From positions 22,451,823 through 22,515,822 of the forward strand of contig CM053332.1 in NCBI GenBank assembly GCA_028583605.1: a stretch of 64,000 bases of DNA. Direction: 5' to 3'. Below the pieces are notes generated by a model. The model was not told the origin of the DNA. It saw nothing but the letters and a program-made list of their open reading frames with translations, and made no database searches. Positions 10,197 to 22,399 of this stretch are shown here, piece after piece. Source of the DNA: Dastarcus helophoroides (taxonomy: Eukaryota; Arthropoda; Insecta; Coleoptera; Bothrideridae). Both the position numbers and the translations under genes were made by a program. Positions within the stretch are counted from its first letter, which is position 1. Each line of letters opens with the position of its first letter.

Positions 10197-11212
10197 TCTT
10201 GACAGCTACGGTCATGAGAGACATGGGAAAATGCGAACATCCAAATTTATACAGTTTGGGAACTTCTATCGTTAAAACAAATAATCGAAGGCCAATTCAA
10301 AAGCCAAATTCGGTAGCAGCATCCTAAAATTGACTAAAATAGACACATCTTACATTTATTTTATTTAAATCTTGACAGCTACGCTCGGGAGAGCCATGGG
10401 AAAATGCGAAGATCCAAATTTATTCAATTTGGGGACTTCTATCGCAAAAACAAAAGATCGAAAGCCAATTCAAAAGCCAAATCCAGTAACAATATCTCAA
10501 AATTGACTAAAACAAAAACATTTTAATTCTATTTCATTTAAATCTTGACAGCTACGCTCGGGAGAGACATGGGAAATGGGAAGATCCAAATTTATACACT
10601 TTGGGGATTTCTATCGTTAAAACGAATAATCGAAGGAAAATAGAAAAGCCAAATTAGGTAGCAGCATCCTAAAATTGACTAAATTAGACACATTTTACAT
10701 TTATTTCATTTAAATCTTGATAGCTACGGTCGGGAGAGACATGGAAAAAAGCGAAGATCCAAATTTTTACACTTTGGGGAGTTCTATCGTTAAAACTAAT
10801 AATCGAAGGTCAATATAAAAGCCAAATTCGGTAGCAGCATTTCAAAATTGACTAAAATAGACACATTTTACATTTATTTCATTTAAATCTTGACAGGTAC
10901 GGTCGGGAGAGGCATAGGAAAATGCGAAGATCCAAATTTATACATTTTGGGGACTTCTATCGTTAAAACGAATAATCGGAGGCCAATATAAAAGCCAAAT
11001 TCGGTAGCAGCATCTCAAAATTGACTAAAGTAATCACATTTTAAATTTATTTCATTTAAATCTTGACAGCTGTGGTCGGGAGAAACATGAGAAAATGCGA
11101 TGATTCAAATTTATACACTTTGAAGACTTCTATCGTAAAAACAAATAATCGAAGGCCAATTCAAAAGCCAAATTCGGCAGCCGCATCTCAAAATTGACTA
11201 AAATAGGCACAT
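10197..11212 (-). repeat. Array A, inverted block (~6 units)
   Basis: The same ~173-bp satellite as 4556-8886 but in reverse complement: CTTGACAGCTACGGTCGGGA, CTTCTATCGTTAAAACGAAT, CCAAATTCGGTAGCAGCATC and AAAATTGACTAAAATAGACA recur. It starts abruptly at the LINE relic and ends at the telomere-like tract. Confidence 0.92.
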
Positions 11213-11345
11213 TTACCTTTACCTCTACCTTTACCTTTACCTTTGCCTTTACCTTTACCTTACCTTTACCCCAACCCCAACCCCAATTCTAACCCCAACT
11301 CTAAAACTAATCCTAACCCTAACCCTAAAATAACCTAACTTACCT
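11213..11345. repeat. Telomere-like CCTTTA / CCCCAA / CCTAA tract
   Basis: Runs of CCTTTA hexamers change to CCCCAA, then CCCTAA, then AAAATAACCTAACTTACC. The last part matches the CCTAA-like edge at 2405-2430, and in both places array B follows. It resembles the complement of insect TTAGG telomere repeats, but the unit is too degenerate to be a live telomere. Confidence 0.75.
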
Positions 11346-13640
11346 TACCTAACCCTGAGTTTATAATATCTTCATAGACTTTTCGGTACGTATAATAGGA
11401 ATTAGAAAACAAAATTGAGCTATGACTATCCGTTTGCGAGATACAAGCCTCGAAAGTTTCGCAGTTTTCAAGTTTTCCAAGGTCAAAATTCAAAAGTTAT
11501 TATTTACGATTTTAAAGTACCCTATCAGTTAGATTTTGTCTCGTAGATTACGAATCTGAAAACAAATTGAGATACGACTTTTGGTTTGGAAGATATGAGA
11601 TTTTGAATTTACGAAAAAAGTTCAAAGGAGAGACCCTTCTTACAAAACTTGAAAAAATTTGCATTTTTCGAAAATGAGTCTATTGCATTTCCATAGAATT
11701 TTCGGGACGTGGAATAGGAATTTGAAAACCAAATCTGGCTACGACTTTCCGTTCGCGAGATACAAGCCTTCCAAATTTCGAAATTTTCAGATTTTCCAAA
11801 ATCGAAATTCAAAAGCTATTATTTACGATTTAAAAGTACCCAAACAGTTAGATTTTGTCCCGTATATTACTAATCTGAAAACCAAATTAAGCTACGACTT
11901 TTGTTTTGGAAGATATGAGAGTTTAAAGTTACGAAAAAAGTTCAAGGGGGGGCTTTTCTTACAAAACTTGAAAAATTTTGCATTTTTTTTTAAATGAGTT
12001 TATTGCATTTTAATAGAGTTTTCGGGACCTAGAATGGGAATTTGAAAACCAAATTGAGCTACGACAATCCCTTCGCAAGATACAAGCCTCCAAAGTTGCG
12101 AAATTTTCAAATTTTCCAAAGTAAAAATTCAAAAGTTATTATTTACAATTTAAAAGTACCCCAACAGTTAGATTTTGTCCCGTAGATTACGAATCTGAAA
12201 ACCAAATTGAGCTTCGACTTTTGGTTTGTAATATATGAGAGTTTAAAGTTACGAAAACATTTCAAAGGGGGGATCCCTTCTTACAAAACTTCAAAAACTT
12301 GCATTTTTCAAAAATTAGTTTATTGCATTTTCATAGAGGTTTAGGGACGTAGAATAGGAATCCGTTCGCGAGATACAAGCCTCCAAAGTTTCGAAATTTT
12401 CAAATTTTCCAAAATCAAAATTTAAAAGTTATTATTTACGATTTAAAAGTACCCTAGCAGTTAGATTTTGTTCCGTAGATTACGAATCTGAAAACCAAAT
12501 TGGGCTACGACTTTTGGTTTGGAAGATATGAGAGTTTAAAGTTACGAAAAAAGTTCAAAGGGGGACACTTGATACAAAACTTTAAAAAATTTGTATTTGT
12601 CGAAAATGAGTTTATAGCATTTTCATAGAGTTTTCGAGACGTAGAATAGGAATTTGAAACTCAAATTGAGCTACGACTCTTCGTTCCCGAGATACAAGTC
12701 TCGAAAGTTTCGAAATTTTCAAATTTTCGCCTAATTTACTAAGGTCAAAATTCAAAAGTTAATATTTAGGATTTAAAAAGCACTCCATTGGTTAGATTTT
12801 GACCCGTAGATTACGAATCTGAAAACCAAATTGAGCTACGACTTTTGGTTTGGAGATATGGGAGTTTAAACTTACGAAAAAAGTTCAAAAGGTCCCCCCT
12901 TCTATCAAAACTTGAAACAATTTCCATTTTTCGGAAGTGAGTTAAGAGCTTTTTCATTGGGTTTTTGGGACGTAGAATGGGATTTGAAAACCAAATCGGG
13001 CTACGACTATCCGTTCACGAGATACAAGCCTCTAAAATTTTGAAATTTTTAAATTTTCACCAAATTTCCTACTACGGTCGAAATTCAAAAGTCATTATTT
13101 AGGATTTGAAAGTACCCCATCAGAGGGATTTTGACACGAAGAATTCGAATCGGAAAACCAAATTGAGCTACGACTTTTGGTTTGGAAGTTATAAGCGCTT
13201 AAATTAATGAAAAAATGTCAAAGGGTCTTTCTTACTTTTAAAACATGCAAAAATTTCAATTGTTCGAAAGTGGGTTTGTCGCAGTTTTATAATGTTTCCA
13301 GGACATAAAATCAGAGCCGAAAAACTAAATTGCGCTATGACTTTTCGTCTAGGAGTTATGACCCAATAAAATTTCGAAATTTTCATCAAGTTTGGTAATG
13401 TCAAAATTCAAAATTAATTCAATGGAATTCGGAACTGCTCTATCATAGAGATTTTGCCAAGTAGAATCCGAATCCCACAACCAAATTGAGCAAGGAGTTT
13501 TGGTTGGAAGATATGAGCGTTTAAATTTATGAAAGAGTGCATTTAATGCATTTGGACTATGATTTTTGGATTAGGAGGTATAAGTCTTTGAAATTTCGAA
13601 ACTTCTAAATGTTTACCAAAATTTGCAAAATTGCAAAATT
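11346..13640 (+). repeat. Array B: ~320-bp satellite, main block
   Basis: About seven units. The TATTGCATTT landmark falls at 11,681, 12,001 and 12,321, giving a 320-bp period; the next unit is ~30 bp shorter through loss of the AATTTGAAAACC segment. Units decay toward the right (13,200-13,640). ORFs here are chance frames. Confidence 0.9.
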
Positions 13641-13914
13641 CGCTAAATAGAATTTAATTAATTTCCATTCCTATTGACTGGTATTTTCTTCGCCAGTTGC
13701 TTCTTCCACACGTTTAGGTTTTCAATTACTTGTTTTCGTAAAGAATTGGCAATCTTCATTTAATTCTTTGTTATATTTTTCTATTTCCCTATTTGTCTAT
13801 TGACGGTAGAAAGGATAAAAAAAGGTAACTTAAGCGAAAACAATAATACACAGAAGGTGAAAATTCGTTTGTGTTGTTTTTGCAATTTTTAAATTTTATA
13901 TATAACTGTCATAT

Positions 13915-16900
13915 TTACAATCTATATTTTGCAGCTCTTAAAAGGGGGTATTTATCGCCAGTGCATAGTCCCCTAAAGTCGTCTAAAGTTAAATCGTCTA
14001 AGGCGACACCGCCCAAGCCTTTAGCTCTGGCATAACCCGCTTTGTTTCCGGCGGTATCTGGGTCTTCGTATCCAACCCATGCACCCTCTGGGATTGTCTC
14101 GCTTACTTGGCGAAAGGCATACGTTCCTGTTCAAATTGAAAAACCTAAGATTGACTTGAATTATCACAAAACTGAAACTTACCATATCGTTTTGTTGGAT
14201 CTGCAACTTTCCGCAAATGTTTGCCAGCACCGTAAGATAATTTCTGAGGATTTTCCAATTTAGTGCATACTTCTGGATAACTTAAAATCCCAGCGATATT
14301 TGTATAGGGACCTGAAGATGCTTCCCCATCGACTGGTAAAGGTGGTACGCCAGTATAACCAGAATCTTCGACCATTTTCCATGCCCTACCGAAGGTCGGT
14401 ATACCCAGGATTATTTTGTTGGCCGGCATTCCTTGTTGGATCCTGTTAAATGATTGCAGGTGATCGTAGTAAAAATAAATACCATTAAATATTTTACCAA
14501 TATCGAACTTGATAATCGGCGTTTTCATCAAATTTCCTATCCAATAACTCATAGAGAGGTGCCGGATAATCTGCCTCCTTCGGATTACGTTGGGGTGTGT
14601 AGAAATCGAAAGCTTTCAGGGTAACAAAGTCGACATTTTGAGACAAAGTTTTAGGATCGAAATATACTAAAACAAAAAATTTAATGTTTTAAACGGTTTA
14701 AATGAAGGCATGTAGAAGCGGCAACTAATGTCGTTTTTATGTATTATTTTAAAACAGGTATAAAATCAACAAGTTTTTATTTTTAAGCCCATTTTTTGAA
14801 GGAAAAACTTCCTTAGGCGCGTTGGGCGATTTTAAATAGAAGGAAAATGTATGCTTTTTGTTAACAGTACTATGTAGCTATGAGTAAGACATGTAATAGA
14901 ATTTTTAAAAATGCGTTGTCCGCAGTGGGATTTGAACCCGCGAGTTATCAGACATATGAAGCAAAATATGCAGCCTTAACCTCTAAGCCATACTGACCAG
15001 TTAACTACATTTAAGTAGTTTTAACTTCTGATAGCGATTTTTTTTAATTGTCTGACGTCTGATTAGGATTTACTTCCACTTCAGAGTTTAATAAGACATT
15101 ATCTGAAGTTGATGTTCCTGGTAGAGAACGAATAGGAGATATTAAAATTATAAAACCTAAACTTACAAAACCATCTTTGGCAGTTTTTATGAACGTCTGT
15201 CTAATCCATTTTTTAGTGACAATTGTTGCGTTACGAAATTTAAAAGTATATGATGTCGAATATGTACCTATTCGGGTATTTATTGGCTTAATTTAACTTT
15301 AAAACCATGAGACTTTTCTCGACAATTTATAAGCAAATAACTTAAGTATTTCTCACAATTTTGAAATACGCAGTTATTCAAAATTATTGACCAGCGCAAA
15401 AACGACATTAAATCCGGTCCACCCAAAATATACCTGAACTGTTGACGTTTGGTAATACGGATAAAGTTAACAACAATCCTTCGTGTTTAAATTTGTTTTT
15501 AATTTCGCGCACCAAAGCTGTAAATTGTTCCTTGTGTTCTTCGGCTTTCTCATCGACAACGGATTCTCCGACGATTTTATGTTTGATATTTGTCCACCAT
15601 TTACCTAAGAGTTAGTAAAGACACAATTAGAAAAATAAAAAACGAAATATTTCAAAACTCACCGATTTTACTCTGAATTTTTTTCGGCTTGGTTTCTGGA
15701 AATTCCCATGCTAGATCGAGGCCGTCAAAATTGTAATTTTTAACGAACGAAACGGCAGACTCGGCAAACGCCAAACGTTTCTCGGTAGATTCAAGCTATG
15801 TGACAACGTTGTATATATATTTCGTAAAAATAAATAAAAATCTTGTTAAAATTGCGAATACTTACGAGTTCTCTGTATTTTAAATTTTTATCTTTTCCAT
15901 CTCCCTGAACGTCAACATTTCCTCCGACTGAAAGAATAACTTTTAAACCTGGATGTCCGTGTTTGAGAGCAGATATGCGCTTATAATTTTCTTGAGCAGT
16001 AACATCAAATTGTTCATTTAAAGGCATCAATTTGGAATTTTGTTCATTTAAAGCGGCGTATCCGTATATCAGATGGGTGCAGAATTGCAATGCTGGCTCC
16101 AAAAATGGAATATCGAATTTCCCTTGACCTAAAATTGGAAATGGCTGAATTTGGCAATAATAAAATTATTTTTCTTTTTTTAATAAATGATAAACATAGT
16201 TACGATACTGTTAGGAATGAAACTGCCAAACAAGTTCAATATTTTCAAAGAAAATGCTGTATGTCCGTCTGGCACAAAGAGGTTTTCCTCAACAATTATG
16301 TAACGTAGAAATTTGAAATTTTGCACGGCGTTAATTCTCGATGACCCACGCAAATATCACCAGCCAACGATTAGAAAAATAAAATATCTTATAATAAAAT
16401 GGAGGGGAGGTTAATTTGGTCTTCGAAAAATCAAGTTTTAGTTAATATATCGTGTGAGGTATCATTTGAAAAAAACTACCTCTAACGATCCTAAAATATA
16501 CAGTGCACAAAGACAGTTTTTTTTTCGGAAATATGCTCGCACATGTCCATTAATATTTTAATTTGCGCTCTTTTTGATGTAGGAACGTTTTATACAGTGT
16601 GTCCCAAATTTAAGATATGACGTCATCGACAATTTTTTTAAATGGCAACCCTATCATTACTTGATTATTCTTAAAGGATGTATCACATGCGTAACAAATT
16701 TCAATTTTTTTATTTCTTGTCATTTAAAGATATTTAAGAAATATTAACTAGTTTGAAAAATCAAGAAATCTGCTGCAACTCAATAATCTTTCTTGAATAA
16801 ATGTTTAAAATTTTGTCCATTTACTAACTGACAATACCCTAAACGAAACTGAAACTCGTTTTGAACATTTCTAATTACTTAGGGGGAAATTAGTCTACAC

Positions 16901-18539
16901 TCCTGTCTTATTCGTCCTATCAACTCCTCAATATTTGTAGGTGTGGTCTTAAAAAATTTGCTCTTCAAAAAACCCCATAAGCTATAGTCCATAAGTTTTA
17001 AGTCCGGAGATCTGAATGGCCATTCAAAAGGTCCACTTCTACCAATTCATCTGCCTGGAAATACATCATCCAGATACTCACGGACAGGTCTTGCAAAATG
17101 TTTGTAATTAGAAATGTTCAAAACGAGTTTTAGTTCCGTTTAGGGTATTGTCAGTTAGTAGAATGGACAACATTTTGAACATTTATTGAAGAAAGAATGA
17201 GTTGAATTAAGATTCCTTGATTTTTTAAATTAGTTAATATTTGTCAAATATCTTTTAAATGACAAGAAATAAACAATTAAATTTTGGTACTCATGTGTAA
17301 CTTGATATACCCTTTAAGAATAGTCAAGACAAAAAGAGAGTTGTCATTTAAAAAAATTGTCGATAACGTCATATCTTAAATTTGGGACATGCTGTATAAA
17401 ATTTTCCTACATCAAAAAGAGCGCGAATTAAAATATTAATCGACGTGTCTAAGCATATTTCCAGAAAAAAAACTGTCTTTGATTTACTAAATTTATTCCA
17501 AGTTACAGACTTGCACTGTATATATATTTTTTTTATTTTTGATCATATCGTCTTAAAGATGCAGTTCAAAATGTGTCAGAAATGACCCCCCCCCCTCCCT
17601 CCCTCCCTCCCGTTCTCTCGGGTATCTAAAAATAAAATTTAGATTTTTAATAGGGTTAGCAGATATTGGGCTAAAAACTATCGGAAAACTGCAAGATTTA
17701 CCGACAACGTGATAGTTGTTGAGAAAAAAAAATATTTTATGGAAAAATAAGTGCTTGCATTCCAAAGGTTTTTTACCCCTATAGTAATTATTTTTTTTTC
17801 AAATAAACAACTTGATTTAGCTAAGGGATAGAATGCAGATCAAATTTGTCTTTTACGGTTTTTCATTTACATGAATATTTTCGGAGTTGGCACCAGTTCA
17901 CGCAACGTAATAATTGCGGTTGGAATCGAACCTTTCAGCGCGATCCTAGGCGATTTCATATAATGTGTTAATCATCGACTTATTGCGAATTACGAATAAA
18001 TGCTTTTTATCTGAGACATTATCAAACAAAATTACCAGTTCCATAAATATTTGGATTGATTATAGAAAAATGTATATATACCTGAAAATAGACAATATTT
18101 TTATTTTTCAATTATAACACAAGAAATTTTGGATAAAATTTTAAATTCATACATAAGTAAAAATAAATTTATTTGGTCGACTCACTCACTGTTCAATGTT
18201 TTAATTGGTACGGAACTCTAATTATGCGAGCCCGACTAGCTCTTGGCTAAATTATTATTGAAAAAGTTTCAAAACCTTCCATTTCACACGATATATGAAA
18301 AGCCGCTAGTCAATTAACTTATAGCTATCAATTACTGTTATAAATTGCAAATATTTACCTTGCCTAAAATAAGATCTGCTATCATAATAACAAACAATTT
18401 TGTTATTATTGTTATTTATAAAGTCGGGTCTTCTATTAAAATTGCCTTGTGCCTCAATCGCTAAACACAGCGAACCCACGAAATAGGCAAATAAAATCGA
18501 TTTTAACACACCCATTGGGCAAAGGACACTTTTTAACAC
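13915..18539 (-). CDS. Idgf: Imaginal disc growth factor (GH18 chitinase-like)
   Basis: Secreted chitinase-like growth factor that promotes insect cell proliferation, molting and cuticle integrity. Seven exons splice in frame to 462 residues (family ~440): 18359-18539, 15866-16128, 15663-15795, 15434-15604, 14498-14666, 14183-14442, 13915-14126. Signal peptide about residues 1-30; an internal Met9 would also give one. Then KIVCYYDSRS (strand 1 of the TIM barrel), LKVILSVGGNVDV, the active-site segment FDGLDLAWEFP (residues 171-181) and KIILGIPTFGRAWKM. The chitinase signature DxxDxDxE is changed (third D is A177) but Glu179 is kept; Drosophila IDGFs have Gln there. No C-terminal chitin-binding domain, as usual for IDGF. 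The loop with WWTNIKHKIVGES between barrel strands is IDGF-type. Intron 1 (2.2 kb) holds a mariner relic. Which IDGF paralogue it is cannot be decided here. Confidence 0.95.
14810..15030 (-). mobile_element. tRNA-like SINE (copy A) in Idgf intron
   Basis: On the minus strand a tRNA-like body (about 15000 to 14921) has an A box TGGCTTAGAGG and a B box GGTTCAAATCC. It is followed by a tail ending near TCGCCCAACGCGCCTAAGG. A second copy lies at 43,457-43,720; the two share the tail and also ~20 bp upstream of the body (AACTACATTTAAGTAGTTTT on +). The A box and B box make Pol III transcription plausible. Confidence 0.7.
16501..17518 (-). mobile_element. Decayed Tc1/mariner element with long TIRs
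   Basis: Ends CAGTGCA...TGCACTG sit between TA dinucleotides, and inverted arms of roughly 380-415 bp (16501-16878 and 17104-17518) face each other. The ~225-bp centre encodes on the minus strand a transposase C-terminal fragment: VREYLDDVFPG, then after a stop RSPDLKLMDYSLWGFLKSKF, which contains the third catalytic aspartate. Most of the transposase is deleted. An inner TACAGTGTGTCCCAAATTTA boundary suggests a possible second terminus inside each arm. It sits in Idgf intron 1. Confidence 0.82.
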
Positions 18540-19607
18540 TGTTGAACTGCTACGATTACAGACCTGTTAACCTTTAACTCTTTATATTCATTTAGCATTT
18601 CACGCTAAATACATATGGTATTATAAGCGCTAAATAAGGAGGGGATCTTTAGAATCTGTTTACTTGGTTTTCAACATTAACTTCGATATAAGATTATCTG
18701 GTAATTCTTTTCCGAGAACACTTTTATTTATGATTACTGAGGTCACCGGTTTGTCGATATGATGCTTGATCTATTTTATATTAATAGTATGATACAATTT
18801 TTGTGATAATTATGGGATTTCTGCCGAACTGTTATTAAATATTATTTTTCTCAATATATCTCGTTTATTAATGCCAAAATTTCCATATTTATTTAGCATT
18901 CAATTCATTTTGTAAAGTTATGACAAAATATATTTCAATTAATTTAAAATTTAAGTAAGTAATACGACGATTTCACTTTCAAATCACGTTTATAAAAGAA
19001 ACTTTGACATTGTATTATGCAAGTGTAATAATAAAAGAACGAATAACCTTGAAATATTTAAAGAAATTACGTAAGTGATTTATTTATTATATTGTGATTA
19101 TTCTAAATACATTGAATATTAATCTATTTAATAAATCTCTAAGCACTGACTGACTGACAGACAAGGCACAACATAAACGGGTAAGTCTACTGTCATGAAA
19201 TCCCACCACAGAGTGTTTCCCGTAATGCGACGGAAAGCACTAAGAGAGAACTTTTCAAAATTCTCCTTAAAAATGGTATAAATGACCATTAAAAAGCCAC
19301 CTAAACTTTAAGCAACGAATAATACACGCGATTGTATTTAAAATTGCCTACACGCGTTGGAAGCTGACAGTTAATCAATTTGTTTCCACGCAAATTTATC
19401 CAAATGTGTGCAAGTCATCACTGCACATTTCATATTTTAATGAATTCGATTCTCTTAATTTTTAAAAATTTAAGTTTTAAACTCGAAATTTTGGCTTTAA
19501 TTTGGCTCTTGCGATGTTTAAATTGAAATGTGAAGGAACATTTTCATTTGGAGATTTGAAAGATTCTTCTCGAAATTTCGAGTTTATAGTCAACATTTTC
19601 TGCATAC
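18540..19607. other. Idgf upstream spacer, no gene seen
   Basis: AT-rich intergenic DNA between the Idgf start and a solo LTR. The first ~150 bp should hold the Idgf 5' UTR and core promoter, but I cannot fix a start site. No ORF or structured RNA is evident. Confidence 0.55.
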
Positions 19608-19945
19608 TGTTACGGGCTTATCGGTTCGAATTGATTACCACGTGTGAATTACACCACTTTATTACTGAACTCAACTTGGATCACCACAGTTGAACTTATT
19701 ATTAACCTCTACTAACTCACTAATTACACTGACTCTAACTGACTGACTCGAGGGAAAGCTGACCGTCTTTTATAGTTTTGGCCCCCGGCTTCTAGAACTT
19801 TTCGGCAGATAAGGCTTATCGTTTGCCGAAATTTCTGGAACGCTTATCTGCCATTTGTTTCGTTTCCCCTTATCAGATCCTTCTAGAAACTTTTTTTATT
19901 TATTAAATTATACAATTCTATTCCATTTATTTACATTGCATTACA
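19608..19945 (-). mobile_element. Solo LTR, gypsy-like family (copy 2)
   Basis: Begins TGTTACGGGC and ends GCATTACA on the + strand, with a perfect 4-bp target duplication ATAC (19604-19607 and 19946-19949). It is the reverse complement of the family at 5018. At 338 bp it is shorter than copies 1 and 3, partly because a ~20-bp GC-rich segment before TTTCCCCTTATCAGATC is missing. Confidence 0.88.
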
Positions 19946-19949
19946 ATAC

Positions 19950-21300
19950 AATCGAAAAATTTCGATTTGTGCTCTTTTGTCAAAATTTCTATTTAAGTCT
20001 GAAACTGGAAAATTCTTTTAAATTTCGACTTTTATTTTGAAATTTTTCAGATGAAACTTAAAAAATACTCCTTTTTAAAACGCTAGCTTTACAGTCGAAA
20101 TTTCGTCTAGAATTCATTTTGTACAATTCGTTCAAAATTTAAAAATTCGCCATTAAGGTAATCATATTCACTTCACAAAAATTAAACATTTTCGGACACA
20201 AGCGCTAATTTTGCAAAAAATTGAAATTGGAAAATAGACAATCGAAATTTCTACACAGTTACTAAGACAAATTTTATGGAAAATAGACAAAAGTTCAAAA
20301 TTAAAAAAAAAGGTTAAAAATGTAAAAAAATGTAAACATTTTAAAACGTCGACATTTTCAAAATATTCGAAAATTTTTAAAAAAGTTGCGAAATTTTCAA
20401 AACAATTCAAAATTTTGAAAAAAGGTCGAAATTTAAAAAAAAAATTGAAAAATTTTCGGTCAAAATTTCAAAAAGTCTAAATACTAAAGAAAAACCAATA
20501 TTATTAAAAAAGTCAAAATTTTCAGAGAAAATTCGAAGTTTTGAAAAGTTATAATTTTCAAAAAAAGACAAACTTTTTTTTTAAACTCAAGATTTTTGAT
20601 TGAAAATTTCCATCAAAAATGAAAAATTTTGAAACAAAGTCGAAATTTTCAAAAATATAGTCGAAATTTAAATAAAATGGGCGAAATTTTCAAAAAAGCC
20701 CAAATTTAACTAAAAATTGCCACATCTTCAGAAAAAGTTAAGATTTTCAAGAAAAATCAAAATATTGAAAAAGTTGACATTTTTAAACATTATAAAAAAT
20801 GGCGAAATTTTCAAATAAGTTCGAAATTTCAAAAATGGAAATTTTGGAAAAGGAAATTTTGGAAATGTAAATTTTCGAAAATAGTCAAGACTTAAAAAAA
20901 TTAACGAGACTTGAAAAATATTGAAAAATCTTTAAAATGTCAAAAAAAATCGAAAAAAGTATGATTATTGATAAAAAGCAAAGATTATCATTAAAAATAG
21001 GTAGAATTTAAAAAACAACGAAATTTTGGATGGTTAAAAGGTTGACAAAAAGTCGAACATTTTTCTGGAAAGTTGAAGCTTTCATTAATTTGTTTTAAAA
21101 TCGTGTAGTGAAAAGCTTTTTTTAGTCATCAATTTTATTTCACTGAGAAAATATCACACCAAAAATTAATGACCCTTTTTAGTCATGAAAAATATTTTAC
21201 ACACGGTAAGAGAGAAGATTTTAATATTATTAGAAATACGATAGTATTTCGCAACAGTCTCCACCATCAACCTTAATCCGCCTCTGTTCCGGCATATGCA
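19950..21300. repeat. Low-complexity GAAATTTTC-rich spacer
   Basis: From about 20,040 to 21,080 the DNA is a dense irregular series of CGAAATTTTCAAAA-like words in both directions, with spacing too uneven for a clean satellite. Similar tracts fill spacers near 22,740-23,500, 33,880-35,600, 54,700-57,850 and 59,640-61,400. The right end should include the YIPF5 promoter. Confidence 0.6.
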
Positions 21301-21560
21301 CTTTTTATTTGTGACAAAGTTGGCAACATTGAAGTCTAAATCTATCTATATATGTTTTGTGAAATCTATGTTCTTCCTACGATTGGGCTTGTCTTTGATT
21401 GTGACATGTTTTGTGATTTTGACAATAGACGTGTTAATTTCAATAATTTTGGAACTAGATTAATCAGCTGCATTAATTTGTTTTGCAGCACAAACTTTAA
21501 TTCGAGCAACTTGGAACATAAGCTTTGGGGATATTATATTTTAAGAAGAATTTTACTAAA

Positions 21561-22362
21561 ATGTCCGGTTTTTCCAACGAAGGTCCTTTTTGGAATCCCC
21601 AAGATGTGAACGCATATAACCAAAATAGTTACTACGAATCCGATTACAATAAATTCCAAAATCAACAATTGGGTACAGGACGAATTACCAAATATATTAC
21701 TTGATAATGAAATGGTTTTAGATTTTCGCCCAATGGACGAGTATTCGAATCAGAGTTACAATGAACATCCCCAAATGTACAATCCAAACTTAATGCCAAA
21801 ACAAATGGAAACGGACGAATTTGAGGACGAGCCACCTCTTTTGGAAGAACTAGAAATCTATCCTGAACGCATACTGGAAAAAATGTGCGCAGTGCTTAAC
21901 CCATTCAGAAGTCATAGCATGGCCGACGATGCCGAATATTTAACTAAAGAAGCAGATTTAGCCGGACCTTTGTCCTTTTTGGTCGTTTTAGCAATATGTC
22001 TGTTCATATCGGGCAATAAGGCCCATTTTGGATATATTTATGGCATATCTGTTATTTCCTGTGTATTGATGTACTGCTTACTGAATCTGATGACAGCCGA
22101 AAGTGATAGGTTTACTTTAACTATAGTAGCTAGTGTTTTGGGTTATTCTATTTTGCCCATTGTCGGGCTGTCAGCTTTGGGAGTATTTACTTCATTGCAA
22201 GGGCTATTAGGTTTTTTGTTGGCCCCTTTGGCAGTTTTTTGGGCAAGCATGTCTGCATCTAAATTATTTGTAGTAATTTCTGGTGATCGAGATCAAAGAC
22301 CTTTAATTGCATACCCATCTGCTTTAGTAGCAGGAGTTTATGTTTTATTAGTTGTTTTTTAA
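21561..22362 (+). CDS. YIPF5/Yip1 family membrane protein
   Basis: Golgi/ER membrane protein of the Yip1 family, which binds Rab GTPases and works in ER-to-Golgi vesicle transport. Two exons, 21561-21672 and 21722-22362, joined across a 49-bp GT-AG intron (GTACAG...TTTTAG), give 250 residues (human YIPF5 is ~257). Without removing this intron the frame stops at once, so the N-terminus would be missed. The cytosolic N-terminus is Tyr/Asn/Gln-rich (NPQDVNAYNQNSYYES), then PPLLEELEIYPERILEKMCA and the Yip1 hallmark DLAGP, followed by about five membrane segments (GYIYGISVISCVLMY; FTLTIVASVLGYSILPIVGL; LLGFLLAPLAVFWASMSASK). The short C-terminus ends VYVLLVVF. An AATAAA signal lies at 22,386. Confident at family level; YIPF5 versus YIPF7 is inferred. 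Confidence 0.92.
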
Positions 22363-22399
22363 ATGTTTTTAAAATAATTTATATAAATAAATTTGTAAA

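Noticed and set aside
10034..10327. 97-residue ORF as a host gene
   Set aside because: Its first half is LINE endonuclease and its second half is translated array A satellite.
14921..15000. Functional tRNA gene
   Set aside because: A and B boxes are present but the acceptor and anticodon arms do not pair well, and the unit recurs with a shared tail at 43,457; a SINE fits better.
17553..17765. ORF over the CCCT run in Idgf intron 1
   Set aside because: It is driven by the (CCCT)n stretch near 17,588-17,612 and lies in an intron with no splice support.
21561..21721. Frameshifted or N-terminally truncated YIPF gene
   Set aside because: A 49-bp GT-AG intron at 21,673-21,721 restores one frame with the family's length and N-terminus.
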